A stretch of DNA of 64,000 nt from JAXGPL01 sp040766985. GTDB taxonomy: Bacteria > Bacillota > Sulfobacillia > JAUYEG01. The notes beneath the pieces were generated by a model, which saw only the letters and a program-made list of their open reading frames with translations, was not told the DNA's origin and ran no database searches. The first letter of the stretch is position 1. Every line of letters begins with the position of its first letter. The position numbers were made by a program, and so were the translations under genes. The stretch spans positions 62,001 to 126,000 of the forward strand of contig JAXGPL010000006.1 in NCBI GenBank assembly GCA_040766985.1, read 5' to 3'. Below, piece after piece: positions 7,802 to 16,622 of this stretch.

Positions 7802-9277
7802 TCATTGACCCCTGGATCGCAGCATCGCCAGGCCTAGACGCTTGATGCCTTCCTCGATCCGCGCCGGCGTCTGGCACGCGAAGTTGAGCCGGGCAAACCG
7901 TTCGCCCACGGCCGGGTCGGCGAAAAACGCCGTCCCCGGCATGAAGGCTACGCCTTCGGCGCACGCCTTCGGCAGCAGACCTGAGGCCGAGATGCCCTCG
8001 GCAAGCCGCAGCCACAGAAACAGCCCGCCCTGTGGCGTCGTCGTCCGCGTGCCGTCCGGGAGATGCTCTCGGACCGCCTGAATCATCGCGTCGCGCCGCC
8101 TGCGGTAGGCCCGCCGCGAGCGGCTGATGTGCTCCTGGTACCTGCCGATGCTCAGGTACGCCTCTAGCGACCGCTGCACGAGGTTGGAGGTGGCCAGGTC
8201 CTGCGCCTGTTTGAGCGCGGTGAGCTGCCGGTAGGCCGGGCCGTCCGCGACCAGGAAACCGACCCGCAGGCCGGGCATCAGCAGCTTGGAGAAGGTACCT
8301 ATGTAGATCACCCGGCCGCCCGGGTCAATCGCCTTGAGGGCCGGCTGCGCGCGACCTTCGTACCTCAGGTCGCCGACGTAGTCATCCTCCAGAATCGGAA
8401 TCCCGTACCGCCCGGCAGCCTCGACCAACTCTGCCCGGCGCTGGCTGCTAAGTGTGACGCCGGTGGGGTTGTGGAATGTCGGCATGGTGTAGATCAGCCT
8501 GGGGTGATGGGTAAAGACGACTTCCTCGAGGGCTTCGACCTGCATACCGCGTTCGTCGGATGGGACCTCGACCAAGCGCAGTCCCAGCATGCGGAACAGG
8601 TGAAGGGCACCCGGATACGACGGGCGCTCCACGGCAACAACATCGCCGGGCCGCGTCAAGAGGCGGGCGACCACGTTCATGGCCTGTTGGGCACCTGTCG
8701 TGATGAGGATATTGTCCGGGCGGACGGACAGCCCCTGGCTCGCGAGCATCGACGAGAAGGTGCGTCGCAGCGGGGCGTACCCGTTGGGCTCGCCGTAATC
8801 CATGGCCGCTGTGCCGCTACGTCTGAGCACCGACTGCACCGCCTTGCGGAGGTCGTCAACCGGAAACAGCTTGTGGTCTCCGATGCCCGCTGAGAAATCG
8901 ATCGCGTCGGCGTGCCTTCCGGCCGCCAGGGCTTCCCGCACTCCGTGGGTACTGAAGGCCCGACCCGGTACAGGCAACTCCTTCTGCCAGGCAGGCCAGT
9001 CAGGGTCAGGCCGCTCCCCGGCCGCCGGCACGAGCCGGAATGGCGGCTGCACGTAGTTGCCGCTGCCCGCACGGGACGAGAGCAGGCCGTCGGCGCGAAG
9101 CTCGGCGTAGGCGGTTTCAACGGTGATGCGGTTCACGCCAAGGGTGCGCGCAAGTTCACGGGTCGATGGCAGGCGGGCGCCGGATGCGAGTGCGCCGGAT
9201 TCAATCGCCCGGCGTAGAAACGCCTCTATCTGCCGGTACAGCGGTACACCGCTCTCGCGGTTAAGCGCAATGCGCAT
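7802..9277 (-). CDS. MocR-type regulator: GntR wHTH fused to PLP aminotransferase domain
   Basis: The protein has 491 residues. Residues about 1-75 are a GntR winged helix (LPSTRELARTLGVNRITVET), and about 110-480 a fold-type I aminotransferase-like domain with the PLP lysine region GTFSKLLMPGLRVGF. MocR/PdxR/GabR proteins use PLP as effector and usually control a divergent neighbour. That neighbour here is a DMT exporter, whose start is 128 bases away. The ATG at 9277 follows GGGAGG; the open frame further upstream lacks support. The intergenic region has an imperfect direct repeat (GGTCCGGATGCCCG at 9355 and GGTCGGATACGGGC at 9369), the kind of paired half-site MocR regulators bind, but the match is weak. 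Confidence 0.9.
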   Translation of the reverse strand: MRIALNRESGVPLYRQIEAFLRRAIESGALASGARLPSTRELARTLGVNRITVETAYAELRADGLLSSRAGSGNYVQPPFRLVPAAGERPDPDWPAWQKELPVPGRAFSTHGVREALAAGRHADAIDFSAGIGDHKLFPVDDLRKAVQSVLRRSGTAAMDYGEPNGYAPLRRTFSSMLASQGLSVRPDNILITTGAQQAMNVVARLLTRPGDVVAVERPSYPGALHLFRMLGLRLVEVPSDERGMQVEALEEVVFTHHPRLIYTMPTFHNPTGVTLSSQRRAELVEAAGRYGIPILEDDYVGDLRYEGRAQPALKAIDPGGRVIYIGTFSKLLMPGLRVGFLVADGPAYRQLTALKQAQDLATSNLVQRSLEAYLSIGRYQEHISRSRRAYRRRRDAMIQAVREHLPDGTRTTTPQGGLFLWLRLAEGISASGLLPKACAEGVAFMPGTAFFADPAVGERFARLNFACQTPARIEEGIKRLGLAMLRSRGQ

Positions 9278-9404
9278 CTGCAGCCCTCCCAAGTGGACTG
9301 GTCGGAAACATGCCTTGGCGGCCCTGTGCACCATGCCAATTGGCGCCCACAATAGGTCCGGATGCCCGGGTCGGATACGGGCACAACGTTTGGGGGCCGG
9401 AGCC

Positions 9405-10400
9405 ATGCCAGCAGAACCCAAATCCAACACAGGGCGCGGCTATGCAGTCGGAGTGCTCAGCGCCGTGATCCTGTGCACAACCTCTATCTTCATCAAACAT
9501 CTCTCGGACGCCTACCGAATGCCGCCCTTGGTGCTGGCCTTCTGGCGGGATGCGTTCGTTGTGGTGACGCTTGTTGCGGCACTGGCGACCGGGCGCCGGC
9601 CGGGCCTGCTGCGGCTGCCGCGTGGGCAGGTCCGCTACCTGGTCGGATATGGGTTTGTGCTGGCCGTGTTCAACAGCTTCCTTACGTTCTCGGTCGCGGT
9701 CAACGGTGCCGCTGTGTCAACGGTGCTGGTTAATTGCTCGGCGGCGTTCACGGCGCTATTGGGGAGATTCCTGCTCGGCGAACGTTTGGGGTGGGCCAAG
9801 GCTGTGGCCCTGGCCTTGAGCATCGGCGGGTGCGTGCTGGTGACAGGGGCGACGTCGCGGGCGGCCTGGCAGACGGATATCGCCGGGATCGCGACGGGGA
9901 TTCTGTCGGGGTTGGCCTATGCGGCCTACAGTTTGATGGGGCGGAAAGCAACGTCCCAATACCGGCTCAATCCGTGGACGACCATTCTCTATACCTTCGG
10001 ATTCGCGGGGTGCTTCCTGCTGACGGCCAGCCTCGTGCCGTGGGTCCATGTGCCGGGGGCGGCCAAGGTGCCGGCCGATCTGTTCTGCCTCGGAGCAAGC
10101 GTCTCCGGTTGGGTTACGCTGTTCGCCCTTGCCGCCGGCCCGACGCTGGTGGGATTCGGCCTGTACAACGTCACTCTGAGCCTGTTGCCGTCGAGCGTGG
10201 CCAACCTGCTGCTTACGCTGGAGGTCCCGTTCACGGCGGTTGTGGCGTATTTGACCCTGGGCGAGTTGCTGACGGTGACGCAGATCGCGGGGGGCCTGCT
10301 CGTCCTGGCGGGCGTGGTGTTGTTACGGGTGAGCGGGGAGCTGGGGCGCGGGTTGCGGGTCGTGATTGAGCCGAGAGGCACAAAGCACTGCGAGACTTGA
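9405..10400 (+). CDS. EamA/DMT family membrane exporter
   Basis: The 331-residue protein has ten hydrophobic segments in two halves of five, the EamA (RhaT/YdcZ-like) pattern, with the motif around residue 105 (LVNCSAAFTALLGRFLLGERL) repeated near residue 280 (LLTLEVPFTAVVAYLTLGEL). The family exports amino acids, purines or other metabolites by proton exchange. The start at 9405 is preceded by GGGGGCCGGAG. It is divergent from a MocR regulator, which likely activates or represses it in response to a PLP-linked amine or amino acid. Confidence 0.88.
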   Translation: MPAEPKSNTGRGYAVGVLSAVILCTTSIFIKHLSDAYRMPPLVLAFWRDAFVVVTLVAALATGRRPGLLRLPRGQVRYLVGYGFVLAVFNSFLTFSVAVNGAAVSTVLVNCSAAFTALLGRFLLGERLGWAKAVALALSIGGCVLVTGATSRAAWQTDIAGIATGILSGLAYAAYSLMGRKATSQYRLNPWTTILYTFGFAGCFLLTASLVPWVHVPGAAKVPADLFCLGASVSGWVTLFALAAGPTLVGFGLYNVTLSLLPSSVANLLLTLEVPFTAVVAYLTLGELLTVTQIAGGLLVLAGVVLLRVSGELGRGLRVVIEPRGTKHCET

Positions 10401-10704
10401 GTCGAGGAGCTCATTCTGCCGGCGCGGCGCGCTTAGGCCACGAAAGCCTCGCCCGTTACCGCAACCGGACGCCAATAGTGTGCCCCCCTCACCGGGACGC
10501 GAATGCTTTGCCCCCCTCAACTGTCAGTTGCCCGCAGGATACCGGCGCGAGCAGTTTGAAGCAATATACAGGCGGCTTGAGGAACGCCATCGACCGTACT
10601 GCCGTCGCGATTGCTGCCGAAGGCAGTGGGTTGAGTCTCACCCTCCAGTTGAGGTAGGCGCCGTCATCCTCAAGGTTACGCTGCAAGCAGGGGAGGATTC
10701 TACA
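10401..10704 (+). other. intergenic region without a supported gene
   Basis: No convincing coding frame. It contains CAACTG-T-CAGTTG (10518-10530), a short perfect inverted repeat, and two copies of a C-run element, TGCCCCCCTCA, about 30 bases apart (10481 and 10509). The function of these is unknown. Confidence 0.4.
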
Positions 10705-11865
10705 TTGGAAACCTCGGTCACATACGCCGGGCTCAAAATCAAAAACCCCGTTCTCGCCGCGGCCGCCGGCATCACCGCCACAGTCGACCGCATGCGCAAG
10801 GCCGAGGACGCCGGCGTGGCAGCCGTGTGTGTCAAGTCGCTCTTCGAGAATCCAATCCCCCGCCAGGGTGACCCGACGCCGCATATGCATGTCATCCGCC
10901 ACGGTCGCGGAGCAAAGGCCTTCACGCTCTACTCGTACGAGCAGTGCGCACATATGGACGAATTCGCCTACGCCGATCTGATCAGGCAGGCCAAGGCTGC
11001 GCTCGACATCCCCGTGATCGCTAATATCGATTGCGCAGGCCCTGAGGCATGGTCCAGCTATGCGCAGTTGGTCGAGCAGGCCGGGGCAGACGCCGTCGAG
11101 GTCAAGTCATGCCCGCACGGCGAGCACATGATGAGCGGCGACGAACTGGCGGCAACCGTGAGACATGTGAAGTCACTGGTCAACATCCCGGTCATCGCCA
11201 AGATGCCAAGCCAGCTAACCAACCCGTATCGCACAGCACTTGACCTCGAGGCGGCGGGAGCGGATGCGATGGTGATGTTCAACCGGCATTCCGGCCTGGA
11301 TATCGACGTGGAAACCTGCCGGCCCGTCATGCACGGCGGGTTCGCCGGCCACGGCGGGCCGTACTCCATCTACTACCGGCTGCGCTGGATCGCCCAGGTC
11401 GCCGGAGAATTGGCCATACCGGTGTGCGGGACGGGCGGGGTTTCGTCAGGTGAGGACGTGGCAAAATACATCCTCGCGGGGGCGACGTGCGTCCAACTTG
11501 CGACGGCCGCGATCGTCGAAGGGTACGGTGCCTTCCGGCGGATCCTGCGCGAACTGGACGACTGGATGGAGCGCGGCGGACATTCGGACCTCGAGAGCCT
11601 GCGCGGCCTTGCGGCGCGGCGGCTGGTCGGCATCGCCGACGTGGACCGCCGGCAGAGCGTACGGGCGCAGATCGACCCGGAAGGGTGCACGGCCTGCGGA
11701 CTCTGTTACCGGGTCTGCATTCACGGCGGCGTGGATGAGGTTGAAGCAGACCAGAGGCAGGGACGGGAGGCCGGTTTCCGGATCAATGACCGGTGCCGTG
11801 GCTGCGGCTTGTGCGTTGAGCTATGCCCGGTAGCGGCGATCAGGCTGGTTGCCCCGCCACACTAG
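10705..11865 (+). CDS. dihydroorotate dehydrogenase-like flavoprotein with C-terminal 2[4Fe-4S] domain (PreA-like)
   Basis: The protein has 386 residues. Residues 1-300 form a class I dihydroorotate/dihydropyrimidine dehydrogenase barrel (TYAGLKIKNPVLAAAAG; VEVKSCPHGEHM; VCGTGGVSSGEDVAKYILAGA, the FMN phosphate region). The last 60 residues hold two ferredoxin motifs, CTACGLCYRVC and CRGCGLCVELCP. This is the layout of PreA, which reduces pyrimidines with a PreT partner. No PreT is nearby and the surrounding genes do not indicate uracil use, so an alternative enone or heterocycle substrate is possible. Start: TTG at 10705 with GGGAGGA 7 bases upstream; the longer open frame has no similarity. 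Confidence 0.83.
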   Translation: METSVTYAGLKIKNPVLAAAAGITATVDRMRKAEDAGVAAVCVKSLFENPIPRQGDPTPHMHVIRHGRGAKAFTLYSYEQCAHMDEFAYADLIRQAKAALDIPVIANIDCAGPEAWSSYAQLVEQAGADAVEVKSCPHGEHMMSGDELAATVRHVKSLVNIPVIAKMPSQLTNPYRTALDLEAAGADAMVMFNRHSGLDIDVETCRPVMHGGFAGHGGPYSIYYRLRWIAQVAGELAIPVCGTGGVSSGEDVAKYILAGATCVQLATAAIVEGYGAFRRILRELDDWMERGGHSDLESLRGLAARRLVGIADVDRRQSVRAQIDPEGCTACGLCYRVCIHGGVDEVEADQRQGREAGFRINDRCRGCGLCVELCPVAAIRLVAPPH

Positions 11866-11963
11866 CTTCCACGGTGAGGGCTTGTAGACATCCCCTGGTG
11901 GGCCTCCGAGGGACAGTGGCAATCCGGTCTCGCGTATCGACATGCACGATTGGCGTGGCCGCG

Positions 11964-13049
11964 TTATACCTTTCTGCCGTAGCGCCGCATGACTTCAAGC
12001 ATGCGCTCGATCGGCAGCGCATGTGCGACGTGCCCCTCGCGGCCCTCGACGGTGTGGGCCATCAGCAGGGAGTTGAGCAGGGCTTCCTCGCAGGCCTCGA
12101 CTGAGGCCTCGAACAGCGGATTGAGGCCGGCACGCGATGGCAACACCGCATCGATCGTAAACGTGTTGCGCCCGGCCCCGCGCGGCGCTACCGCAGCGGT
12201 CGAAACCGCCACCACAAACTCACCGCTCCCGTGGCTGCCGTACGAGCCAATCCTGCCGAGGCCGACGCCGGCCCGCCGGGCAAGCTGGGCCAGTTGTTGT
12301 GGCAGAAGCGGAGCATCGGTTGCGACCAGGACCAACGCCGAACCCTCTACGACCATGCTGGTTTCCAGATCCGGGATCTCCCGCCCGACCGGCACTCCAT
12401 CCACGGTCAGCCGTCGGCGCGCGCCCATATTGGCGACGACGAGGCATCCCAGGATGTGGCCGCCGTCTTCCTCAGACAGGCGGCGCGAGGAGGTGCCTAC
12501 TCCGGCCTTGAAGCCGAAGCTCACCATCCCCGTGCCCGCGCCCACGCAGCCCTCCGGAACGGGCCCGCCGGAGGCGGTTTCCAGGGCGGCAAGGGCATGC
12601 TCGTCGCGCACGTGGCGGCCTAACATGTCGTTGAGGTAGCTATCGTCGCACTCGCCGACGATCGGGAGCACAGCGTCAGCGGTCGTCCCCAGAGCCGGGT
12701 ACTTGCCGACGAGGTATTCCTGCACCGCGGAGCGGGTGGTTGCGACGCTCAGCGTGTTGGTGAAGACGATCGGGCTCTCGATGAACCCGAGTTCAGTCAA
12801 CGCGCGCAGCCCCGTCAGCTCGCCCGTGCCGCTGAACACATAAGCGCCGGCAAAGATGCGGTTGGGAAGGATTACGCCTTCGGCGTCGCTGAACACTACT
12901 GCAGTAACGCCCGTGCGAACCGAGTCGCCTTCGAACAGGGTCGTGTGCCCGACCCGGACACCGGCGACATCGGTGATTGCGCCGAGCGGCCCAGGGTCGT
13001 AGAAACCAAGGTTGATTCCGAGTTCTCTGGCGCGTCGGCGCGGCTCCAA
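11964..13049 (-). CDS. P1 family peptidase (DmpA-like aminopeptidase)
   Basis: The 361-residue protein is the normal length for DmpA/BapA-type N-terminal nucleophile hydrolases. Family marks are ITDVAGVRVGHTT near the N-terminus, GCVGAGTGMVSFGFKAG in the middle, and GVGTSSR at the place where the precursor cuts itself to expose a nucleophilic Ser. Members remove N-terminal residues from small peptides, including D-amino acid and beta-peptides. Start: TTG at 13049 preceded by AGGGGGTG. It is convergent with the PreA-like gene and divergent from the small membrane protein at 13152. No signal peptide, so cytoplasmic. Confidence 0.9.
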   Translation of the reverse strand: MEPRRRARELGINLGFYDPGPLGAITDVAGVRVGHTTLFEGDSVRTGVTAVVFSDAEGVILPNRIFAGAYVFSGTGELTGLRALTELGFIESPIVFTNTLSVATTRSAVQEYLVGKYPALGTTADAVLPIVGECDDSYLNDMLGRHVRDEHALAALETASGGPVPEGCVGAGTGMVSFGFKAGVGTSSRRLSEEDGGHILGCLVVANMGARRRLTVDGVPVGREIPDLETSMVVEGSALVLVATDAPLLPQQLAQLARRAGVGLGRIGSYGSHGSGEFVVAVSTAAVAPRGAGRNTFTIDAVLPSRAGLNPLFEASVEACEEALLNSLLMAHTVEGREGHVAHALPIERMLEVMRRYGRKV

Positions 13050-13151
13050 GGAGACACCCCCTAGCCCGGTAGCTTGGCCAGGCGGGAGGAAACATATGCT
13101 CCGGCAGAGCTGTCAGAGAGAGTGCCGGGTCAGGCACAGAGCCAAGCCAGG

Positions 13152-13682
13152 ATGCGAGTGAAACCCAAGACAGGAGTGAAACACAAGGTGACCACCAAGA
13201 GCAGGGCTGTCATCGTCCTAGCCGTCGTTGCCCTCGCCATCGTTGTCGCAGCTGCTATGCTCCCCAATCACGCCAACGACAAGTTACGCTCCGCCATCAA
13301 CGAAATGAAGGTCGAGGTCAAGTCCTTTGGCCTTCTCAACACGCTCGAATCGCCGGACCGCTCGGTATACCGAATGGTCCTCACCTTTACCAACGACAGT
13401 ACGATCCCGGTCAAGTACACAGCCGGCTCGCTTGTGATGCGGTTCTCGCCAAGTCACCAGATCGGGGCCAACGCCACCGACGAGGGGACGCTGCGGCCCG
13501 GGGAGTCGGTCGAGCTGACCCGTGACTTCACGATGCTGGCGACCGTGGTGGCGGACCTCCGGCGAGTGCGCGAACTCGCGGCCAGGGGTACCCTCAACAC
13601 CGAGCTGGACCTCAAGTGGCTGCTCTGGAGCCTGGATCGGGCGGCCGAGTTCGAGGTCAAGCATGCGATCTACTTCGATTAG
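13152..13682 (+). CDS. membrane-anchored hypothetical protein
   Basis: The product is 176 residues from the ATG at 13152. A basic N-terminus and one transmembrane helix (AVIVLAVVALAIVVAAAMLP) are followed by a soluble domain of about 130 residues rich in beta-type sequence (SVYRMVLTFTNDSTIPVKY, then GTLRPGESVELTRDF). That pattern, with phrases like 'tfTNds..pvky' and 'l.pGesve', resembles LEA14/FxLYD-type immunoglobulin-like domains, but I cannot assign it firmly. The start is uncertain: a TTG at 13074 and a GTG at 13122 are in frame, and none has a clear ribosome binding site. A 19-bp tandem repeat lies directly downstream. Confidence 0.6.
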   Translation: MRVKPKTGVKHKVTTKSRAVIVLAVVALAIVVAAAMLPNHANDKLRSAINEMKVEVKSFGLLNTLESPDRSVYRMVLTFTNDSTIPVKYTAGSLVMRFSPSHQIGANATDEGTLRPGESVELTRDFTMLATVVADLRRVRELAARGTLNTELDLKWLLWSLDRAAEFEVKHAIYFD

Positions 13683-13726
13683 GGGTGATTCGGTGCGCAG
13701 TCAGGGGGGCGCTGCGCTGCCCTGCG

Positions 13727-13865
13727 CCGCTGGCTTGGCTACTGTGCCGCTGGCTTGGCTACTGTGCCGCTGGTTGGCTACTGTGCTGCTGGTTGGCTAC
13801 TGTGCTGCTGGTTGGCTACTGTGCTGCTGGTTGGCTACTGTGCTGCTGGTTGGCTACTGTGCTGC
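13727..13865. repeat. tandem repeat, 19-bp unit, about seven copies
   Basis: The unit ACTGTGCTGCTGGTTGGCT is repeated head to tail: one 20-bp variant (13741-13760), five 19-bp copies to 13855, and partial copies at each end. The last four full copies are identical. Because 19 is not a multiple of 3, it cycles through frames and is unlikely to encode a repeat protein. A degenerate half copy (TTGGCTATGGTGC) follows at about 13883. Confidence 0.95.
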
Positions 13866-14104
13866 ATTTTAGCCCGTAGATGAGTTGGCTATGGTGCATC
13901 CGTCATCGCTCCAGTGGTGGCGTATGTGGCACATTGCATCATCGCCGGCCCAGACTGACGACCAACGGTGCAGAATGCACCGTACCGCTGCTATCCTAAG
14001 ATGCATCTACCATCACACCGGGTCGTGCTATGGGTCAAAAACCACCATAGGCCGCCCAGTCCCTTCGGGCCGTCGATTTTCACAAGACAGGGGAGGCAAC
14101 GTCC
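13866..14104 (+). promoter_or_regulatory. leader region of the creatininase operon with inverted repeats
   Basis: ACGGTGCA-GAA-TGCACCGT (13965-13983) is a perfect 8-bp inverted repeat with a 3-base centre. A second element, CTATGG...CCATAG (14028-14050), lies nearer the start codon. Either could be an operator or an RNA hairpin. No coding frame is supported here. Confidence 0.45.
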
Positions 14105-14845
14105 ATGCCCATGGTCGATTGGCGCAACACAAGCCCCGAGATCCGCGACAGCGGGGCAGAGATTGCCGTGATCAACATCGGTTCGACCGAGCAACACGGG
14201 GCCCACCTTCCGGTTGGCACCGACACAATGATCGGCCAGCACATCGCGCGCGGCGTTGCGGAGAAGCTTGGCGCGTACCTGCTGCCGACTTTCGCCGTCG
14301 GCCATTGCCAGGAGCACATGGGCCGGGCCGGGACCGTCTGGATGAAACCTCAGACCCTCTTCGCCATGGTCACCGACGTGTGTCTGAGCCTGCGGGAGCA
14401 GGGTTTCCGGCGGATTGTGATTATCCCGACGCACGGCGGCCTCTGGGTGCTCAAGCCCGCCGTCCGCGAACTCAACCTCAACCACCCCGACCTGATCGTC
14501 CTGCTGGCCCAGGACTATTCGACTGCATCCGGCGATGGAGAGCGTGTGTTGGTGGGGCAGGGGATGGACCTGCATGCGGGCGAGGCGGAGACTTCGATGA
14601 TGCTGCACATCGACCCGGAAACCGTCAAGATGGAGCGCGCGGTCGACGCCCTCCCGGCCGTCGGCCGCGAGTACCTCGACTACGCGGCGGTCGGGCAAAT
14701 CAGCCCGAGCGGGGTATGGGGGGAAGCGAGGCTCGGCGCTGCCGACAAGGGCCGGCGGCTGCTGGAAGCGCGCATCGAGGCCATTGCCGGGTACTGCCGC
14801 AAGACCTTCGCGCGGGTAGAGGAGTTGCGCGGGCGGCCGTTGTAG
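14105..14845 (+). CDS. creatininase family protein
   Basis: The 246-residue protein carries the metal-binding motifs of the creatininase family: STEQHGAHLPVGTDT near residue 27, and DLHAGEAETSMML near residue 155, with the Glu, His and Asp that hold the two metals. Members cyclise or open lactam-type rings (creatinine, or formamides in MftE/ArfB relatives), so true creatininase activity is only one option. Start: ATG with GGGGAGG upstream. It is the first of three genes on the same strand with a DapA-like lyase and an Asp/Glu racemase, spacing 49 and 7 bases, which suggests one catabolic operon. Confidence 0.87.
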   Translation: MPMVDWRNTSPEIRDSGAEIAVINIGSTEQHGAHLPVGTDTMIGQHIARGVAEKLGAYLLPTFAVGHCQEHMGRAGTVWMKPQTLFAMVTDVCLSLREQGFRRIVIIPTHGGLWVLKPAVRELNLNHPDLIVLLAQDYSTASGDGERVLVGQGMDLHAGEAETSMMLHIDPETVKMERAVDALPAVGREYLDYAAVGQISPSGVWGEARLGAADKGRRLLEARIEAIAGYCRKTFARVEELRGRPL

Positions 14846-14894
14846 GAGCAGGCAGAGAACGATATCATCGCCGAAAGTCAGGGGGACCCACGAC

Positions 14895-15806
14895 ATGAAA
14901 CTCCACGGCATCATCCCGGCCATCGTACTGCCGATGACCGACGACGCGCGCATCGACGAGGGAGCCTTGCGGGGATACGTCGAGTGGCTGCTCGCCCAGG
15001 GCTGCCACGGGTTGGCCATCAACGTCGACACCGGCGAGGGGCCGCACCTGTGGCCGGAGGAAAAGGTCCAGGTAATCCACATCGTCAAGGATGTGGTCCG
15101 CGGGCGCGTGCCGATCATTGCGGGCCTCGGGGCCGCCTTCACGGAGCAGGCCGTCAAGGCCGCGCGCGATGCCGAGGCCGCCGGGGCGGACGGGCTTCTG
15201 GTGTTCCCGATTTCCGCGTGGCGGGGACGGCCGCTGCCGCCGGACCTGGTCTATAGCTACCACAAGGCGGTGGCGGACGCGGTTTCGATACCGCTCGTCG
15301 CGTTCCAGTTGCAGGACGCGCTCGGCGGGGTGGAGTTTGACCTGCCGACGTTAACCAGGCTGTTCGATATCCCGCAGGTCATCGGAATCAAGGAGGCCGC
15401 GTTTGACGCGAAGAAGTACCTGGAAGTCGTCCGCCACCTGCGCACCTTGCCGCGGGAGATCACCATTCTGACCGGCAACGACAACTTCATCCTGGAGTCG
15501 TTTGTTCTTGGGGCGGACGGGGCGCTGATCGGCTTCGGCACGCTCGCAACCGCGATGCAGGTCGAGATGTACGACGCCTGGCGGGCGGGTGACCGGGAGC
15601 GGGCGTTTGATCTGGGCCGTAAGGTGCAGAAACTCGCCGACGTCATCTTCGCCCAACCCGTTCGGGACTACCGAGTGCGCACCAAAGAAGCCCTGGTTAT
15701 GCAGGGAGTTATCCCTCGCGCGACAGTCCGCGCCCCGCTGATGGGCATCGATGACGCTGAGCGGGCCAAGGTGCGCGCAGCACTCGCCGAAGCCGGGTTG
15801 GTGTAG
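14895..15806 (+). CDS. dihydrodipicolinate synthase family aldolase/lyase
   Basis: The 303-residue TIM-barrel protein has the Schiff-base lysine in IGIKEAAFD (about residue 164) and the N-terminal PMTDDARIDEGALRGYVEWL typical of DapA/NanA/KdgA enzymes. The catalytic Tyr motif of true DapA (YN-x-P) is replaced by FQLQDALGG, so it is probably not lysine biosynthetic but a retro-aldol or dehydratase relative acting on a pyruvate-type substrate. Start: ATG with GGGGG 8 bases before. It sits between creatininase-like and racemase-like genes, so the three probably treat related small N-containing compounds. Confidence 0.87.
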   Translation: MKLHGIIPAIVLPMTDDARIDEGALRGYVEWLLAQGCHGLAINVDTGEGPHLWPEEKVQVIHIVKDVVRGRVPIIAGLGAAFTEQAVKAARDAEAAGADGLLVFPISAWRGRPLPPDLVYSYHKAVADAVSIPLVAFQLQDALGGVEFDLPTLTRLFDIPQVIGIKEAAFDAKKYLEVVRHLRTLPREITILTGNDNFILESFVLGADGALIGFGTLATAMQVEMYDAWRAGDRERAFDLGRKVQKLADVIFAQPVRDYRVRTKEALVMQGVIPRATVRAPLMGIDDAERAKVRAALAEAGLV

Positions 15807-15813
15807 GGGTATC

Positions 15814-16506
15814 GTGAGGGGCGCCTCATTGCCGGCGACCGTCAAGCAGCTCGGCGTGATTCGCGTCATCACCCTGGCGGACAGGCGCCTGGCAGACCTG
15901 CACGGCCGCCAGATCGAGGCGGCGTACGCGGGGGTCGAGACGGTTTCGATATGCCTGCCCGACCAGCCGGACGGTGTCCACGGCCCGGAAACCGAAGCCA
16001 CTGCCGCAGCCAAGATGCCTGCCGCGGCTCGCGAGCTGGCCGCGCTCGGCGTGGACGGGATAGTAGTCAGTTGCTGTTCCGACCCAGGGGTTCGCGAGGC
16101 TGCGGATGCTGTTGATGTACCATTGGTTGGCGCCGGCGAGGCTGCCGCCCTGGTGGCGCTGGCCTACCGGCGGCCGGTCGGCGTTCTCGGGCTTACCGAC
16201 GAGGCTCCGGCCCCGATGCGCGCAGTCTTGGGCGACCGTCTGGTCGCGGCAGTGAGGCCGGAGGGAGTGCGGACGACGCTGGATCTGCAGGCGCCGGGGG
16301 CTGCGGGGGCTGCCGAGGAAGCCGCGCGGAGGCTGCTCAAGCGGGGCGCCGGCGTGATTTGCCTCGCATGTACCGGGACCGCTACCGTGGGGCTGCCGCG
16401 GCTTCTTGCAGGCGCCTTGGGGGTGCCGGTTGTGGACCCGGTCTTGGCGGCCGGGGGGCTAATAATGACCCTGGTTGCGCAGCTGAAGGGGCGCTCGGGG
16501 AGATGA
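15814..16506 (+). CDS. aspartate/glutamate/hydantoin racemase family protein
   Basis: The 230-residue protein has the two catalytic cysteines expected of PLP-independent racemases: VVSCCSDPG at about residue 85 and ICLACTGT at about residue 189. The surrounding VGVLGLTDEAPAP is the linker between the two alpha/beta halves. The family interconverts D and L forms of Asp, Glu or hydantoins, or decarboxylates arylmalonates. The GTG at 15814, 8 bases after the upstream stop and just after AGGGGT, marks the start; the frame is open further back but overlaps the previous gene. Probably translated from the same operon mRNA. Confidence 0.82.
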   Translation: MRGASLPATVKQLGVIRVITLADRRLADLHGRQIEAAYAGVETVSICLPDQPDGVHGPETEATAAAKMPAAARELAALGVDGIVVSCCSDPGVREAADAVDVPLVGAGEAAALVALAYRRPVGVLGLTDEAPAPMRAVLGDRLVAAVRPEGVRTTLDLQAPGAAGAAEEAARRLLKRGAGVICLACTGTATVGLPRLLAGALGVPVVDPVLAAGGLIMTLVAQLKGRSGR

Positions 16507-16521
16507 CATGCAACAAAAGTG

Positions 16522-16550
16522 ATTGCCAGGTCCGCTGAGGACCTGGCAAT
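16522..16550. terminator. terminator-like hairpin after the creatininase operon
   Basis: ATTGCCAGGTCC and GGACCTGGCAAT form a perfect 12-bp stem with loop GCTGA. It starts 15 bases after the racemase stop. It lacks a T-run on the plus strand, so termination is inferred from stem strength and position. Confidence 0.6.
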
Positions 16551-16622
16551 TGGCTGGCCTGTGGGCTTTATCGCTCTGCAAAGGCTACACAGAATCCTCT
16601 ACACGTTCGGAGTCGCCCGCGA

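Noticed and set aside
13727..13865. CRISPR array
   Set aside because: The repeats are contiguous with no spacers, so it is a tandem repeat.
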